Below are positions 1 through 8,090 of a stretch of 64,000 bases of DNA, in pieces (position 1 is the first letter of the stretch; each line of letters opens with the position of its first letter). Source of the stretch: Microtetraspora fusca (GTDB lineage Bacteria > Actinomycetota > Actinomycetes > Streptosporangiales > Streptosporangiaceae); assembly GCF_001570365.1 (NCBI RefSeq), contig NZ_BBYK01000065.1, forward strand, positions 21,345 through 85,344, written 5' to 3'. Under the pieces are notes generated by a model, which had not been told where the DNA came from, searched no databases, and worked only from the letters and a program-made list of their open reading frames with translations. A program made the position numbers and the translations under genes.

Positions 1-115
1 TAAGTGTCTTGGCAGCCGTTGCCAATAGGCAGATGAGCGGTAGCTCAATGTGGTCCGCATGCCGATAATGCAGCAGAGGACTACCGCGTATGAGGTTCAG
101 AGATTGTTCCCTGGA
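1..115. other. non-coding window edge
   Basis: I see no convincing gene, RNA or terminator in the first 115 bases. They lie downstream of the stop codon of the leftward monooxygenase gene and are less GC-rich than the genes around them. Confidence 0.5.
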
Positions 116-1621
116 TCACTCAGGGATGTCCACCGGCGAAGACGACCGCGCGGGCGCGCCCGCCCACAGTGCCAGGGCGTCGGCGAGGCCGGAGACGTCG
201 GCGGCGGAACCCGCCCAGGCGACATAGCCGTCGGGCCGTACCAGCACCGCGTCCGCACCGAGCTCGCCCTTCACATGCGCCCGGCCGATCCGGGCCGACC
301 ACGGCTCGGCGGCCTCGGCGAACAGCGCCTCGGCGGCCGTCGTCAGCAGCAGGTTGCGGCCGTCGCGCAGCAGCCGCGCCACACGGTCGGACCCGGACGG
401 CGTCACCAGGTCGAGGTCGGGAAAGTGACGCCCCAGCAGGTGGTGGGGGCGGCCGGGCAGGTCGTAGCGGATATCCAGCCCCGAGATCATCCCGGCGACG
501 ATCCGGTTGGCGTCCGGCACCCGCAGCAGTTCCTCGACGATGTCGCGCAGGGCCAGGTTCTCCGCGTCGTGGACGAGCAGGACGGCCTGGGCGCGGGTGT
601 TGGCGAGGACACGCGCGGCGACCGGATGCCGTTCGGCGTGGTAGGTGTCGAGCAGCCCCTCGTGCGCCCACGCACCGATCTCCGCCGCGAGCTTCCACCC
701 CAGGTTGAACGCGTCCTGCAGGCCGAGGTTGAGCCCCTGCCCGCCCATGGGCGAGTGGATGTGCGCGGCGTCTCCGGCGAGCAGGATCCGCCCGTGGCGG
801 TACCGCTCGATCTGCCGCGAGGCGTCGGTGAACCGGGAGGCCCACCGGATGCCCGTGACCCGAACCCTGGGTCCGAACGCGTTGCGCAGGGCCCGGTCCA
901 CCTCCTCCTCGGTGATCGGGGTGTCGCGGGAGAGCCCCTGCTGCTCGGCCCCGTAGAACAGGAAGCGGTGGACGCCGCCGCCGATGGGAGCGATGTAGCC
1001 CTTGCCGTTCCTGTCGGGCGTCATGACGGGCAGGCTCCAGGTCTCCGACACGGCCCCGTCCGGGTCGGAGATCGTGATGTCGCAGACCACCGAGGACAGC
1101 TTCCCGTCCAGGCCGGGAAAGCCGATGCCCAGCAGCTCGCGGACGGTGCTGCGCCCGCCGTCGCAGCCCACCAGGAAACGGGCCGTGAGCCGTGACTCGC
1201 CGCCGGGCCCGAGCAGAGTCGCCTGGGCCCCGTCGGGATCCTGCGAGAGCGCGGTCACCTCATGCCCACGCAGGACCTGGACGCCCAGCTCGCCGAGTCG
1301 TTCTTCGAGCAGTGCCTCGACGCGCCCCTGGGGGATGCCGATCATGTACGGATACCGGGTGTCCCAGGCGGTGAAGTCCAGCCGGAGCCCGGCGAAGTGC
1401 CCGCCGGGCACCCGCTGGATCGCCCGGTCCATGAGCGGTTCCAGGAGGCCGCGCAGTTCGAGCGCCTCCGCGGAGCGGGGCTGAATGCCGAGCGCCTTGG
1501 ACTGTCCGCTGCGCTGCGTCAGCCGTTCGACGACCACGGCCCGCACTCCGGCGAGGCCCAGCTCTGCGGCGAGCATGAGCCCGGTCGGCCCGGCTCCGAC
1601 AACGATCACATCGACGTTCAT
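116..1621 (-). CDS. FAD-dependent aromatic monooxygenase (PheA/TfdB family)
   Basis: A 501-residue flavoprotein hydroxylase. The N-terminus carries the dinucleotide-binding motif VVGAGPTGLMLAAELG. The second FAD motif, RILLAGDAAHIHSPMGGQG, is the GD(A/S)AH signature of class A flavoprotein monooxygenases, followed by a thioredoxin-like C-terminal domain that ends in ALWAGAPARSSSPVDIPE. Such enzymes hydroxylate phenolic or polyketide substrates with NAD(P)H and O2. The start at the ATG of MNVDVIVVGAG is chosen because the open frame upstream has no domain character. It is divergent from an HxlR-type regulator 107 bp away, an arrangement typical of redox or aromatic-responsive control. The substrate cannot be told from sequence. 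Confidence 0.9.
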   Translation of the reverse strand: MNVDVIVVGAGPTGLMLAAELGLAGVRAVVVERLTQRSGQSKALGIQPRSAEALELRGLLEPLMDRAIQRVPGGHFAGLRLDFTAWDTRYPYMIGIPQGRVEALLEERLGELGVQVLRGHEVTALSQDPDGAQATLLGPGGESRLTARFLVGCDGGRSTVRELLGIGFPGLDGKLSSVVCDITISDPDGAVSETWSLPVMTPDRNGKGYIAPIGGGVHRFLFYGAEQQGLSRDTPITEEEVDRALRNAFGPRVRVTGIRWASRFTDASRQIERYRHGRILLAGDAAHIHSPMGGQGLNLGLQDAFNLGWKLAAEIGAWAHEGLLDTYHAERHPVAARVLANTRAQAVLLVHDAENLALRDIVEELLRVPDANRIVAGMISGLDIRYDLPGRPHHLLGRHFPDLDLVTPSGSDRVARLLRDGRNLLLTTAAEALFAEAAEPWSARIGRAHVKGELGADAVLVRPDGYVAWAGSAADVSGLADALALWAGAPARSSSPVDIPE

Positions 1622-1701
1622 CACGGATGCTCCGTTCGACAGGGCCGGCGGTGAGGTCGCCGGCCGCTGCGCAGACGGTAGATCGGGGGGTGCCGGTTTC
1701 C

Positions 1702-1715
1702 GCAACGATAGTTGC
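1702..1715. promoter_or_regulatory. inverted repeat, possible HxlR operator
   Basis: Arms GCAAC and GTTGC flank a 4-base spacer, 14 bases before the GTG of the HxlR gene and in the promoter gap shared with the divergent monooxygenase. Position suggests an autoregulatory operator. The short arms make this tentative. Confidence 0.35.
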
Positions 1716-1728
1716 CTACGATGGACCG

Positions 1729-2106
1729 GTGACCCGGCCGCTGGAACCCGACATGTTCGCGGGATGTGCACCTGTCAGGCCGCTGATCCAGATCGGCGGC
1801 AAGTGGACCGTGAAGATCATCGCCTGTCTCGCCGAAGGTCCCCGGCGCTTCTCTGAGCTCCAGGTGCCGTTGCGGGGCATCACACCGAAGACGCTGGCTG
1901 CCTCGCTGCGCTCGATGGAGCGCGACGGCTTGGTCTCCCGCACCGCCTACGCCGAGAACCCGCCCCGCGTGGAGTACGAGCTCACCTCACTCGGCCGCAC
2001 GCTGTTCCGCCCGTTGGCCGCAGCCTGCGAGTGGACCAGCGCGCACCTGCCCGACCTGATCGCCGCGCGCGCGACCCACGACGCCGGCGCCGCGCTTTCA
2101 ACGTAG
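1729..2106 (+). CDS. HxlR-family winged-helix transcriptional regulator
   Basis: A 125-residue regulator. The segment IGGKWTVKIIACLAEGPRRF followed by FSELQVPLRGITPKTLAASL and the MERDGLVSRTAY wing is the classic HxlR fold (PF01638). Family members sense redox state or aromatic ligands and usually control a divergent gene, here the FAD monooxygenase. The GTG at 1729 is preferred over longer starts because residues before it are unlike the family and would run into the divergent promoter. A Cys (FAGCAPV) sits just before the domain, where HxlR proteins often carry a conserved cysteine; redox sensing here is inference. Confidence 0.88.
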   Translation: MTRPLEPDMFAGCAPVRPLIQIGGKWTVKIIACLAEGPRRFSELQVPLRGITPKTLAASLRSMERDGLVSRTAYAENPPRVEYELTSLGRTLFRPLAAACEWTSAHLPDLIAARATHDAGAALST

Positions 2107-2189
2107 TGTCAGGGCATGGCATTGAGCGGTAGGTAAACGGGGCAGCGGCGGGGCCCGAGGGCCTCGGCTGGGTACCCGCCAGGATGGTG

Positions 2190-2768
2190 TCAGACCATGG
2201 CGAGCCGGGCCACCAGCAGTTCCACCCTCGGTTCGGTGTGCTCCGGCGGCAGCCGTCCCGCCCGGGTCAGGGTGGCCAGCCCGTGCAGGGCCGCCCAGAA
2301 CACCTCGGTGAACAGTGCCGGGTGGACGCCGTCCCCGGCGACCTCGCCGAGGCTTTCCAGCAGGGCGGCGAAGGCGTCCTTCAGAGGTGGTGGGGTGTCC
2401 TCGTTCGCGAAGGCCAGGCCGCCGTCGAGCTCGAACATGGCGTCGTAGACCGCCGGGTTGCGTGCGGCGAATTCGAGGTAGGCGCGGGCGAGGGCGGTGA
2501 CCCGGGTGCGAGGTCCGTCCGCGGCGGAGGTCGCGGCCCGCAGCGCCGCGGCCATCTCGGTGGCACCCTCGAGGGCGACGGCGCCGATGATCTCGCGCTT
2601 GCCGCGGAAATGGCTGTAGAGGACGGGCTGGCTGTATTCGATGCGCTCGGCGAGCCGGCGGGTGGTGACCGCGTCCCAGCCCTGCTGCTCGGCGAGTTCG
2701 CGGGCTGTCGCCACGATGAGGCGCTCGCGCTCCGCCCGTTCGCGCTGCTTGCGTTCCTGTACCGACAT
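2190..2768 (-). CDS. TetR-family transcriptional repressor
   Basis: A 192-residue TetR/AcrR protein. The N-terminal helix-turn-helix is clear (ATARELAEQQGWDAVTTRRL, then ERIEYSQPVLYSHFRGKREI). The C-terminal ligand domain resembles the WHG-type (TetR_C) family, with HPALFTEVFWAALHGLATL. It is divergent from a small DUF1772 membrane protein gene. Two matching 13-bp operator-like sequences lie in the gap (2778-2790 and 2829-2841), so it probably represses both itself and the membrane protein. Confidence 0.92.
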   Translation of the reverse strand: MSVQERKQRERAERERLIVATARELAEQQGWDAVTTRRLAERIEYSQPVLYSHFRGKREIIGAVALEGATEMAAALRAATSAADGPRTRVTALARAYLEFAARNPAVYDAMFELDGGLAFANEDTPPPLKDAFAALLESLGEVAGDGVHPALFTEVFWAALHGLATLTRAGRLPPEHTEPRVELLVARLAMV

Positions 2769-2777
2769 GGTTCGATC

Positions 2778-2841
2778 CTAGCATCGCTAGACAAGCAAGC
2801 GGCAGCAGTACTAGCGTTGCCTCATCAGCTAGCAACACTAG
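2778..2841. promoter_or_regulatory. paired TetR operators in divergent promoter
   Basis: Two copies of a 13-bp palindrome: CTAGCATCGCTAG at 2778-2790 and CTAGCAACACTAG at 2829-2841. A lone half-site, CTAGCGTTG, begins at 2811 between them. They fill the gap between the TetR gene and the DUF1772 gene. The first lies ten bases upstream of the tetR start codon and the second ends 17 bases before the DUF1772 start, consistent with repression in both directions. Confidence 0.75.
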
Positions 2842-2858
2842 ATGCTTGGAGCGTCATC

Positions 2859-3305
2859 ATGCTCAACGCACTCGAGGTCTTCACCACCGTGGTCGTCGGC
2901 CTGATGGTGGGGGTGGAGTTCTCCGTCGCCTTCGTCATCAACCGGATCTTCAACGCCCTCCCCGAGGACAGTGGCCAGCTCGGCCGCTCCCACGGGGGCC
3001 GGATGCTCGGCGCCGTGATGCCGGTCTGGTACATCACCTCGCTCGTCCTTGTCGCGGTCTGGGCCATCGCCGGATGGCACCATCACGGCACCGGCCTCGT
3101 CGTCACCGCCGGCGCGCTGCTGATCCTCAGCGTGATCATGTCGATTCTGCTGCTCGTCCCGATCAACAACCGGGGCAAGACGTGGACCCTCGAGAACCGA
3201 CCCGAGGACTGGAAGGAGCAGATGAACCGCTGGGACCGCTTCCACTACGTCCGCGTCGCCGTCATCATCGCCGCCTTCGCCCTGCTGGTCGCCGCCCTCA
3301 TCTGA
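2859..3305 (+). CDS. DUF1772 (anthrone oxygenase-like) membrane protein
   Basis: A 148-residue protein with four predicted membrane helices: residues about 5-30, 51-70, 76-100 and 128-147. The loop LVPINNRGKTWTLENRP and the following WDRFHYVRV motif are typical of DUF1772. Members are small integral membrane proteins; some, in fungi, take part in anthrone oxidation, but the role in actinobacteria is not settled. The ATG at 2859 is the first start after the TetR operators; the preceding TTGGAGCG is a plausible ribosome site. Control by the divergent TetR is the strongest clue to its role. Confidence 0.85.
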   Translation: MLNALEVFTTVVVGLMVGVEFSVAFVINRIFNALPEDSGQLGRSHGGRMLGAVMPVWYITSLVLVAVWAIAGWHHHGTGLVVTAGALLILSVIMSILLLVPINNRGKTWTLENRPEDWKEQMNRWDRFHYVRVAVIIAAFALLVAALI

Positions 3306-3478
3306 CCCCGCGGGCCGACACCGCACTGGTGGCGCACAAGAACGAAGGGCCGCAAAGGGGGGCGCCCCGTCGACCACGACGCCGAGCTCTGCAAGCGGAT
3401 CGAAGATCAGCACGAGGGGAGAACCCGCTCATTGATCACGACCCGATACGTGCCCTGATGTCCCATCGCGGCGTTGGG

Positions 3479-3598
3479 CTACGAGGCGTGGCCGGCGAGC
3501 CTGCCGTACAACTCGCGCGTCTTGGCCGACGGCGACAGCTCGTCCGGCTCCCCGAATGCCTGGCAGAGATCCCGGTAGGTGAAAAGCCCAGGTCGCGA
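3479..3598 (-). pseudogene. 3'-end remnant of an unknown gene
   Basis: Leftward, the frame reads YRDLCQAFGEPDELSPSAKT then RELYGRLAGHAS and a stop. Codon use is GC-rich at third positions, like a real gene, but the frame closes upstream at a TGA inside the neighbouring hairpin, so only about 33 residues survive. The pattern (SPSAKTRELYGRL) faintly resembles the end of a bacterial transcriptional activation (BTAD) domain; I would not name it on this evidence. Confidence 0.35.
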
Positions 3599-3615
3599 TC
3601 ATCGACCTGGGCTTT
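3583..3615. terminator. 13-bp stem hairpin, terminator-like
   Basis: AAAGCCCAGGTCG and CGACCTGGGCTTT form a perfect 13-bp stem around a 7-base loop, followed by CTTCG. Almost the same stem occurs at 6219-6253 on the far side of the M28 peptidase gene. Confidence 0.7.
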
Positions 3616-3797
3616 CTTCGTTCGGTGAGCCCTGCCTGCGGCGCATCGCGCACGCTTTTCCGGCGTTCGAGCAGGGGCGAGGTGACCGCCGGCTGTCAGC
3701 CGTGTCAGGAGCTATAGCCCTCTTGACCCCTTCTTTGCCCGACTGATACTAATCGCGAACCTTGTCCCGCCCTCGTGATCCGAACGGCGGCGGAACC

Positions 3798-6098
3798 ATG
3801 CGGACACCGTTGTCCGCCAGTACCAGGAGGTTCTCCGTGAGGAGTTCGCTCAACCACCCCCCACTCCTCAGACGACTTACCATCGCCGGTGGCCTGGCGG
3901 CCGCGCTGGCCTTCGGGACCGTGTCCGCCGCAGTCGGCGGCGCCCAGGCCCAGGGCGCGTCCGGCGCGGACGTGTCGGCCGACGTGTCCGCTGCGACGAG
4001 CGCACCGCTGAAGGACTATGACCGCGAGATCGTCGACCAGTTCGACTCGGCCAACTCCGTCAGTCACATCCGGCACCTCGCCGTGGACATCGGCCCCCGA
4101 CTCAACGGCACCCCGCAGGAGAGGGAGGGCGCCGAGTACATCGGCGGCATCCTGAAGTCCTACGGCTTCGATGTGACCCTCCAGTCATGGGGCCCGGTCT
4201 CGACCAAGAGCGTCGCGAAGGTCACGTCCCCCAACGCCGACCTGCCGGGGGGACCGAACTGGCAGATGGCCGCCTCCACCAGCGCGAAGTTCACCGGCAA
4301 CGACGCTGTCGTCGAGGGCCAGGTCGTCTACGCCAAGACCGGCCAGTCCGCCGCGGACTTCCCCGACGACGTCGCGGGCAAGATCGTGCTGATGGACTAC
4401 AACGCCACCGCCTCGGTCCGCAACACCGCCGTGGTCAACGCGGTGAGCCGGGGTGCGGTCGCGGTCATCCTGGCCTACCCGACCGGGAACTCCGCGCCGC
4501 CGTCGTTCACCCTTACTACGGCCCAGCCGAATATCCCGGTGATGGGCGGCGGCAGCGCGCACTACACCTGGATCACGGATCTTCTGGCCAAGGGCCCGCT
4601 GACGCTGCGGATCACGACCAACCAGTACGTGAACCCGATGGGCACCAACGTCATCGGCATCCGGCACGCGGTCGGCGACCCGGACGGCACCAAGGCTCCG
4701 ATCGTCATGGTCGGCGCGCACATCGACTCCGTGCTGGGCGCGCCCGGCGCCCACGACGACGCCTCGGGCAACGGCGTCTCGCTGGAGATCGCCCGGGTCC
4801 TCAGCCAGTACCCGCTGGACAAGGAACTGCGGATCGGCGGCTTCGGCGGTGAGGAGGGCGGTCTCCTCGGCGCGAAGGCGTACGTCAACACGCTGACCGC
4901 GGCGGAGAAGGCCCGGTTCGTCGGCGAGTGGCAGATGGACATGGTCGGCACGCCGTACGAGCCGGCCCGGCTGTGGGCACTGACCCCGAACGGCCAGTCG
5001 AACTTCGTGGTCCAGGAGGCGTACGACGCGGCCGCGCGTGTCGGCTTCGACGGGCTGCGCAACTGCAGGCTCGGACAGAGCGACCACCAGGCGTTCTACG
5101 ACGTGGGCATCCCGTCCTCGCTGTTCATCTGGCTCGACTACCGGCCGCCGGCCCCGCCGGCTGTCTGCGGTCCGACCGGCGGCACGTACGTCACGGAGCC
5201 GCAGTACCACAAGCCGACGGACACGATGGACAACATCAGCCCCGAGCGGCTGCAGATCACCCTTGACGTCGTGGGCGGTGCGGTGGCGCACAACGCGCTG
5301 AACGCGGTGACGGTGTCCGCCACCTCGGACGCCGGCCAGCCGCTGGCGGGCGCTCCGGTGCGGGCCGACTGCGGCAACGGCCTGCGCGACCTCGGCACGA
5401 CCGGGGCCGACGGCCGACTGCGTACGGTTCTCCCGCACTCCACCTGCGACTTCACCACCACGGCCGAGGGCCGGACGGCGACCGAGCGCGGCGTGTCGAT
5501 CGCCGGTGACCGAGCGGTGAAGATGACCGTCGATCTCACCAAGCCGACGATCTCCCTCACCACGCCCGCCGATGGCGCTGTCTTCACGCTGGGGACGGCC
5601 GCGACCGCGTCGTACCGGTGCGATGACAACCTGTCCGGGGTGGCCACCTGCACCGGCACCGTGCCCGACGGCAGCCCGCTCGACACCTCCACCGTCGGCT
5701 TCCACGCGTTCACCGTGAAGGCCGCCGACAACGCCGGAAACGTCGCCGACCAGAAGGCGACCTACCAGGTCGTCTACCCCTGGCACGCCTCCTTCCCCGA
5801 GACGATGGAGGGCAAGGCCGGCAGCGCCGTACCGATCAAGTTCAGCCTCGGCGGTGACCACGGCACCGGTGTGATCGCCTCCGGATACCCGGTCTCCCGG
5901 CCGGTGACCTGCGCCACCGGAAAGGCGACCGGCCCGGCCGAGTCGACCAGCAGCCCCGGGAACTCGAAGCTCGGCTACGGTGACGGCCAGTACAACTACG
6001 TGTGGAAGACCGACCGCGGTTGGTCCGACACCTGCCGCCAGTTCGAGCTGAAGCTCGATGACGGCAGCAGCCACTTCACGACCATCAGGTTGAAGTAG
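3798..6098 (+). CDS. secreted M28-family zinc aminopeptidase with PA and C-terminal Ig/PxKF domains
   Basis: A 766-residue exported peptidase. A signal peptide (LLRRLTIAGGLAAALAFGTV) is followed by an N-terminal peptidase segment, a PA-type insert near residues 140-270, then the M28 core. Likely zinc ligands and catalytic residues are His308 (GAHIDS), Asp320/321 (HDDASGNG), Glu352/353 (GGEEGG), Asp381 (QMDMVG) and His430 (SDHQAF), so the enzyme looks active. After residue about 515 come a carboxypeptidase-regulatory-like segment, an Ig-like module with paired cysteines (CDDNLSGVATC) and a PxKF-type domain (VPIKFSLGG). The ATG at 3798 follows GGCGGCGG; a TTG at 3762 is an alternative. It stands alone between two similar hairpins. 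Confidence 0.92.
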   Translation: MRTPLSASTRRFSVRSSLNHPPLLRRLTIAGGLAAALAFGTVSAAVGGAQAQGASGADVSADVSAATSAPLKDYDREIVDQFDSANSVSHIRHLAVDIGPRLNGTPQEREGAEYIGGILKSYGFDVTLQSWGPVSTKSVAKVTSPNADLPGGPNWQMAASTSAKFTGNDAVVEGQVVYAKTGQSAADFPDDVAGKIVLMDYNATASVRNTAVVNAVSRGAVAVILAYPTGNSAPPSFTLTTAQPNIPVMGGGSAHYTWITDLLAKGPLTLRITTNQYVNPMGTNVIGIRHAVGDPDGTKAPIVMVGAHIDSVLGAPGAHDDASGNGVSLEIARVLSQYPLDKELRIGGFGGEEGGLLGAKAYVNTLTAAEKARFVGEWQMDMVGTPYEPARLWALTPNGQSNFVVQEAYDAAARVGFDGLRNCRLGQSDHQAFYDVGIPSSLFIWLDYRPPAPPAVCGPTGGTYVTEPQYHKPTDTMDNISPERLQITLDVVGGAVAHNALNAVTVSATSDAGQPLAGAPVRADCGNGLRDLGTTGADGRLRTVLPHSTCDFTTTAEGRTATERGVSIAGDRAVKMTVDLTKPTISLTTPADGAVFTLGTAATASYRCDDNLSGVATCTGTVPDGSPLDTSTVGFHAFTVKAADNAGNVADQKATYQVVYPWHASFPETMEGKAGSAVPIKFSLGGDHGTGVIASGYPVSRPVTCATGKATGPAESTSSPGNSKLGYGDGQYNYVWKTDRGWSDTCRQFELKLDDGSSHFTTIRLK

Positions 6099-6137
6099 CC
6101 GAAACGTGCGGGAGCGGAGTGAACGACCTCCGTTCCC

Positions 6138-6214
6138 GCACCGCTCCGCCGGCAGCCGGATGAACCGCTGACTCCCTAATCGGAGGCCGGGTTCGAGCCC
6201 CTGGCGGCGCACCA
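6138..6214 (+). pseudogene. tRNA-like sequence, probably a decayed tRNA
   Basis: The 3' end has the full tRNA signature: GGGTTCGAGCCC T-arm, then GCGGCGC, A and CCA. Seventy-seven bases upstream, GCACCGC pairs with the 3' acceptor strand at 6 of 7 positions. The middle does not fold properly. The anticodon arm (CTGA/TCGG) encloses an 8-base loop CTCCCTAA, one base longer than the CTCCTAA loop of a tRNA-Arg(CCU), and the D-arm is poor. It therefore looks like a degenerate tRNA, possibly tRNA-Arg, or an attachment-site relic, and not a working tRNA. Confidence 0.5.
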
Positions 6215-6218
6215 GCGA

Positions 6219-6253
6219 GAAAGCCCAGGTCGGCATCACCGACCTGGGCTTTC
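6219..6253. terminator. 15-bp stem terminator downstream of the tRNA-like sequence
   Basis: GAAAGCCCAGGTCGG and CCGACCTGGGCTTTC pair perfectly over 15 bp around the loop CATCA. It directly follows the tRNA-like CCA end and is the second copy of the hairpin seen at 3583-3615. Confidence 0.75.
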
Positions 6254-6347
6254 CTGGTTTCGTTCTCCATCCTGATCACGGCGGTCGCTCGTCGTCCGCT
6301 CGCGAGGCCTGGTCGCCGCCTGAGACGGGTGTGGCGGTGGCAGCGAG

Positions 6348-6512
6348 GTGAGCGAGTGGGCGAATCTCGATGAGCGCAGGGAACGCCGCAGACTCCGCGA
6401 CCGGCTTGCCGAAATTGGCAAGCACGTCAACGCCGTACGGGGTGACGAGGCCGCGGACGTCCCTGACGTTCCTCCGTTCCGGCCGCGCCACAACGCGGTT
6501 TGGCTGGCATGA
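6348..6512 (+). CDS. possible small charged protein or gene remnant
   Basis: A 54-residue frame from GTG at 6348 to TGA at 6510-6512. It begins VSEWANLDERRERRRLRDRL and ends RPRHNAVWLA. The helix-forming, highly charged N-terminal half and proline-rich tail look like a real protein. The frame is open for only about eight more codons upstream, so it may be an intact small gene or the tail of a truncated one. No clear ribosome site is visible. It sits in otherwise non-coding DNA next to the tRNA-like sequence. Confidence 0.35.
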   Translation: MSEWANLDERRERRRLRDRLAEIGKHVNAVRGDEAADVPDVPPFRPRHNAVWLA

Positions 6513-6779
6513 CCCGGCTTTGCCCACATTTCGAATGGCGCATTTGGCGTGAGATTTCGTGAAATGCGGCTTCGTCCGAAACTCTGCGTTCTGGGGGCCC
6601 GTTATGAGGTGACCGTGTGCTGTTTCGGTGTTCGCGGCAGCCTGTCCCGCGAGGGTGCTCGCGTCCGCTGAGGTAATGATTCCGATTCCTTTCTCGGCGC
6701 TGAATGCGTACGCCGATTCGCCGCGGCGGCGGGATAACTGATCTCGATATTTCATGATTTTTCCGGCAAAATCCGTCTC
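6513..6779. other. AT-richer upstream region
   Basis: Noticeably less GC-rich than its surroundings, with no convincing reading frame on either strand. It probably holds the promoter of the following FAD oxidoreductase; I could not fix -35 and -10 boxes with confidence. Confidence 0.4.
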
Positions 6780-8078
6780 ATGACGCCACGGGCCGGTGAC
6801 CATGCCATCGTCTTGGGAGCGGGAATCAGCGGGCTGCTCGCCGCCCGGGTGCTGACCGACTTCTATGACCGGGTGACGCTGGTCGAGCGGGACTCGCTGG
6901 CCGTCGACGGGCCGCGCAGGGGCGTGCCGCAGAGCTTTCACGCCCACGCCCTGCTCGCCAGGGGCCTCCAGATCATGGAGGAGCTGTTTCCCGGCGTGAC
7001 CGAGGAGATGATCACGGCGGGGGCCGTGCCGTACGCGGCGGCGCAGGTCCGCATGATCATGGGAGGCAGCGAGTTCGCCCGGGCGCCGACCGGGGAGATC
7101 GGGGTGTCGGCGACCCGGCCCTTCCTGGAGGGGCACATCCTGCGACGGGTACGGGCGCTGGACCGCGTGGCGATCGAGGACGGCGTCCAGGTCACCGGCG
7201 TCCTGACCAGGGGAGGCGAGGTCGTCGGGGCGAGTGTCGCCGGGCCGGACGGGGAGCGCGAGCTGCCCGCCGACCTCGTGATCGACGCGATGGGCCGGGG
7301 CGGGCGCACCCCCGCCTGGTTGGACGCGCTGGGGTTCGACCGTCCGGAGGAGGACACGATCAGGGTCGAGGTCGCCTACGCCACCCGGTACGTGCGATTT
7401 CCCGATGGGGCGGTGGAGGGCGACCGCATGGTCCTCGTCGGCGCGTCCCCCGGAACGCTCAAGGGCGCGGCCCTCTGCGAGGTGGAGGGCGGCCGCTGGC
7501 TGGTGACGCTGGGCGGCAGCGCCGGTGTCCGCCCGCCGGCCGACCCCGAGGGCTTCCTCGCCTGGGTCGACGAGGTGCTCCCGCCCGACGTGGCCGCGGC
7601 CGCCCGCGATGGCGAGCCGCTGGGTGAGATCGGCGTGGCCAGGATGCCGACGAGCGTCCGGCGCAGGTACGAGCGGCTGGGCCGGTTCCCGAAGGGGCTC
7701 CTGGTCACCGGGGACGCGATCTGCCACTTCAACCCGATCTACGGCCAGGGCATGTCGGTGGGGGCACTGGACGCGCTCGCGCTGCGCGACTGCCTGCGTG
7801 AGGGGACCGGGGACCTGGCCGGCCGGTACTTCGCCGCCGTCGCGAAGGCGCTCGACCCGCCGTGGCGGCTCTCGACCGGCGCGGATCTGGCCCTGCGCGA
7901 GGCCGGGGACCAGAAGACCGTGGCGAGCCGCGTCCTCAACGCCTATCTCGGCAGGATGCGGCGGGCGGCCGCGCGGGACTGGCGGGTCGCGGAGGCCTTC
8001 ACCCGGGTGACCGGGCTGCTCGACCCGCCCTCGGCGCTGGCTCGCCCGGCCGTGGTCTGGCGGACGCTGCGCGGGTGA
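6780..8078 (+). CDS. FAD-dependent oxidoreductase (geranylgeranyl reductase/epoxidase-like)
   Basis: A 432-residue flavoprotein. The N-terminus has the Rossmann motif VLGAGISGLLAARVLTDFYD with an acidic VERD for the FAD ribose. The middle carries VIDAMGRGGRTPAWL, and the late FAD motif is LVTGDAICHFNPIYGQGMSV. This PIYGQGM form is typical of squalene-epoxidase/GGR-like oxidoreductases common in actinomycetes. Substrate unknown; hydroxylation or reduction of a hydrophobic molecule is the family expectation. It converges on the ECF transporter operon with a 12-base gap, so the two are not co-transcribed. Confidence 0.85.
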   Translation: MTPRAGDHAIVLGAGISGLLAARVLTDFYDRVTLVERDSLAVDGPRRGVPQSFHAHALLARGLQIMEELFPGVTEEMITAGAVPYAAAQVRMIMGGSEFARAPTGEIGVSATRPFLEGHILRRVRALDRVAIEDGVQVTGVLTRGGEVVGASVAGPDGERELPADLVIDAMGRGGRTPAWLDALGFDRPEEDTIRVEVAYATRYVRFPDGAVEGDRMVLVGASPGTLKGAALCEVEGGRWLVTLGGSAGVRPPADPEGFLAWVDEVLPPDVAAAARDGEPLGEIGVARMPTSVRRRYERLGRFPKGLLVTGDAICHFNPIYGQGMSVGALDALALRDCLREGTGDLAGRYFAAVAKALDPPWRLSTGADLALREAGDQKTVASRVLNAYLGRMRRAAARDWRVAEAFTRVTGLLDPPSALARPAVVWRTLRG

Positions 8079-8090
8079 GACACACACCCG

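Larger units (their letters stand above)
3306..3797. other. intergenic region with gene debris and a hairpin
   Basis: About 490 bases without an intact gene. It holds a short leftward reading-frame remnant (3479-3598) and a strong hairpin (3583-3615), both listed separately. A short rightward frame from about 3378 to 3463 (ending TRYVP) also looks codon-like but is too short to identify. The rest, including the stretch before the peptidase start, shows nothing further. Confidence 0.4.

Noticed and set aside
2184..3305. Long rightward frame of 373 residues
   Set aside because: Only the last 148 residues are the DUF1772 protein. The front part is the antisense shadow of the TetR gene.
6138..6214. 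A functional tRNA gene
   Set aside because: The acceptor stem, T-arm and CCA are good, but the anticodon loop is eight bases, the anticodon stem is weak and the D-arm does not fold. Reported as a tRNA-like pseudogene instead.
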